The notes under the pieces were generated by a model that saw only the letters and a list, made by a program, of their open reading frames with translations, made no database searches and was not told where the DNA came from. A stretch of DNA of 13,606 nt from Oligoflexia bacterium. Its GTDB lineage: Bacteria > Bdellovibrionota > UBA1018. The translations under genes were made by a program, and so were the position numbers. The DNA is taken from the NCBI GenBank assembly GCA_903928955.1, contig CAIYTD010000014.1, positions 1-13,606 on the forward strand, in the 5' to 3' direction. Positions 12,986-13,606 of this stretch are shown one piece after another. Within the stretch, counting starts at the first letter, position 1, and each line of letters begins with the position of its first letter.

Positions 12986-13363
12986 ATGGCTACTAAGGTA
13001 CGTCGAGTAACAAGTCAGAAACAAGTAGTACGATTTAAGCGTAAACTTCGAATTCGTTCTCGTATAGAGGGATCACTCGAAAGGCCACGCCTTTCTGTTT
13101 TTCGTTCTAATCGGCACATTTATGTTCAATTGGTAGATGATATCAAGGGGCACACCCTCGTTGCAGCTTCCAGTTTAGAAGAAGAGCTGAAGGATAAAGT
13201 GGGTGGTACGATTGATGGAGCAAAAACTTTGGGGAATTTGGTAGCCAAACGCGCTTTGGCGAAAAATATTTCACAAGTTGTTTTCGATCGAAGTGGATAT
13301 TTGTATCATGGTCGAGTGAAGGCATTAGCGGATGCTGCCCGTGAAGGTGGATTAAAATTCTAG
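12986..13363 (+). CDS. rplR: 50S ribosomal protein L18
   Basis: L18 binds 5S rRNA together with L5 in the central protuberance. The 125-residue product shows RLSVFRSNRHIYVQLVDD (about 55-72), the GAKTLGNLVAKRAL helix and VVFDRSGYLYHGRVKALADAAREGGLKF at the end. It is a few residues longer than the usual 117-120. SD GAGGAA (12973-12978) lies 7 nt before the ATG. Confidence 0.98.
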   Translation: MATKVRRVTSQKQVVRFKRKLRIRSRIEGSLERPRLSVFRSNRHIYVQLVDDIKGHTLVAASSLEEELKDKVGGTIDGAKTLGNLVAKRALAKNISQVVFDRSGYLYHGRVKALADAAREGGLKF

Positions 13364-13389
13364 CGTAGTAAGCGAAGCAAGGAGCAATT

Positions 13390-13606
13390 ATGGTAGTCGG
13401 TCAGCAAATGGGGCGTCAGCGAGAAGAATCAGAATTTGAAGATAAAGTGATTCATATTAATCGCTGTGCGAAAGTCGTTAAAGGCGGTCGTCGTTTTAGC
13501 TTCGCGGCGATTGTCGTCGTTGGGGATAAAAAAGGGCAGGTCGGTGTAGGTTTAGGAAAAGCCGGAGAAGTACCTGAGGCAATTAAAAAAGCGGGTAAGC
13601 AGGCAA
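13390..13606 (+). CDS. rpsE: 30S ribosomal protein S5 (5' part, cut by window edge)
   Basis: S5 lies at the mRNA entry channel with S3 and S4 and affects decoding accuracy. Only the first 72 codons are in the window and the frame is open to the right edge. The visible part has the double-stranded-RNA-binding fold start: DKVIHINRCAKVVKGGRRF, AAIVVVGDKKGQVGVGLGKA and EVPEAIKKA. SD AAGGAG (13379-13384) is 5 nt before the ATG. It follows rplR, as in the standard spc order; rpmD, rplO and secY are expected beyond the window. Confidence 0.96.
   Translation, partial: MVVGQQMGRQREESEFEDKVIHINRCAKVVKGGRRFSFAAIVVVGDKKGQVGVGLGKAGEVPEAIKKAGKQA

Overview
The window is the str–S10–spc ribosomal-protein superoperon of a bacterium, on the + strand, preceded by a divergent membrane-protein gene cut by the left edge. 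Base composition is moderate (mid-40s % G+C by eye). Shine-Dalgarno (SD) sequences are strong and gene gaps are short. The genes are typical bacterial forms. Phylum cannot be fixed from this reading. Pointers are the missing tuf (fusA is followed directly by rpsJ, as in Chlamydiae and some relatives), a zinc-type S14, a zinc-ribbon L24 (seen in several deltaproteobacterial-grade groups), and the L5 motif TLRRARMYEFLDRL. These signals are mixed, so I only suggest a PVC-like or deltaproteobacterial-grade Gram-negative.

Layout. (1) Bases 1-1248, minus strand: 416 codons of an uninterrupted, C-terminally incomplete polytopic membrane protein, possibly a GT-C-fold glycosyltransferase. (2) 1249-1596: divergent intergenic region with a candidate promoter and hairpins. 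(3) 1597-4566: str genes rpsL, rpsG, fusA, the last two overlapping by 7 bases. (4) 4567-4702: good sigma70-like promoter and a 9-bp stem-loop before rpsJ. (5) rpsJ, then a long, structured gap (5009-5233) before rplC. (6) 5234-11028: rplC, rplD, rplW, rplB, rpsS, rplV, rpsC, rplP, rpmC, rpsQ, rplN, rplX. (7) 11048 to the end: rplE, rpsN, rpsH, rplF, rplR and a truncated rpsE.

All + strand genes serve translation: 19 ribosomal proteins plus elongation factor EF-G. From rplC onward gaps are 3-26 nt, consistent with one long transcript with translational coupling. Three non-coding gaps (before rpsL, before rpsJ, before rplC) are where transcription or autogenous control would be placed.

The most unusual points are lineage-specific additions to otherwise canonical proteins: a roughly 73-residue charged N-terminal arm on L5, a Gly/Ala-rich tail on S19, an Ala/Lys tail on L16, N-terminal arms on L3 and S17, and an insertion inside a zinc-ribbon L24. 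I see no mobile element, CRISPR array, tRNA or rRNA, and no convincing new system.
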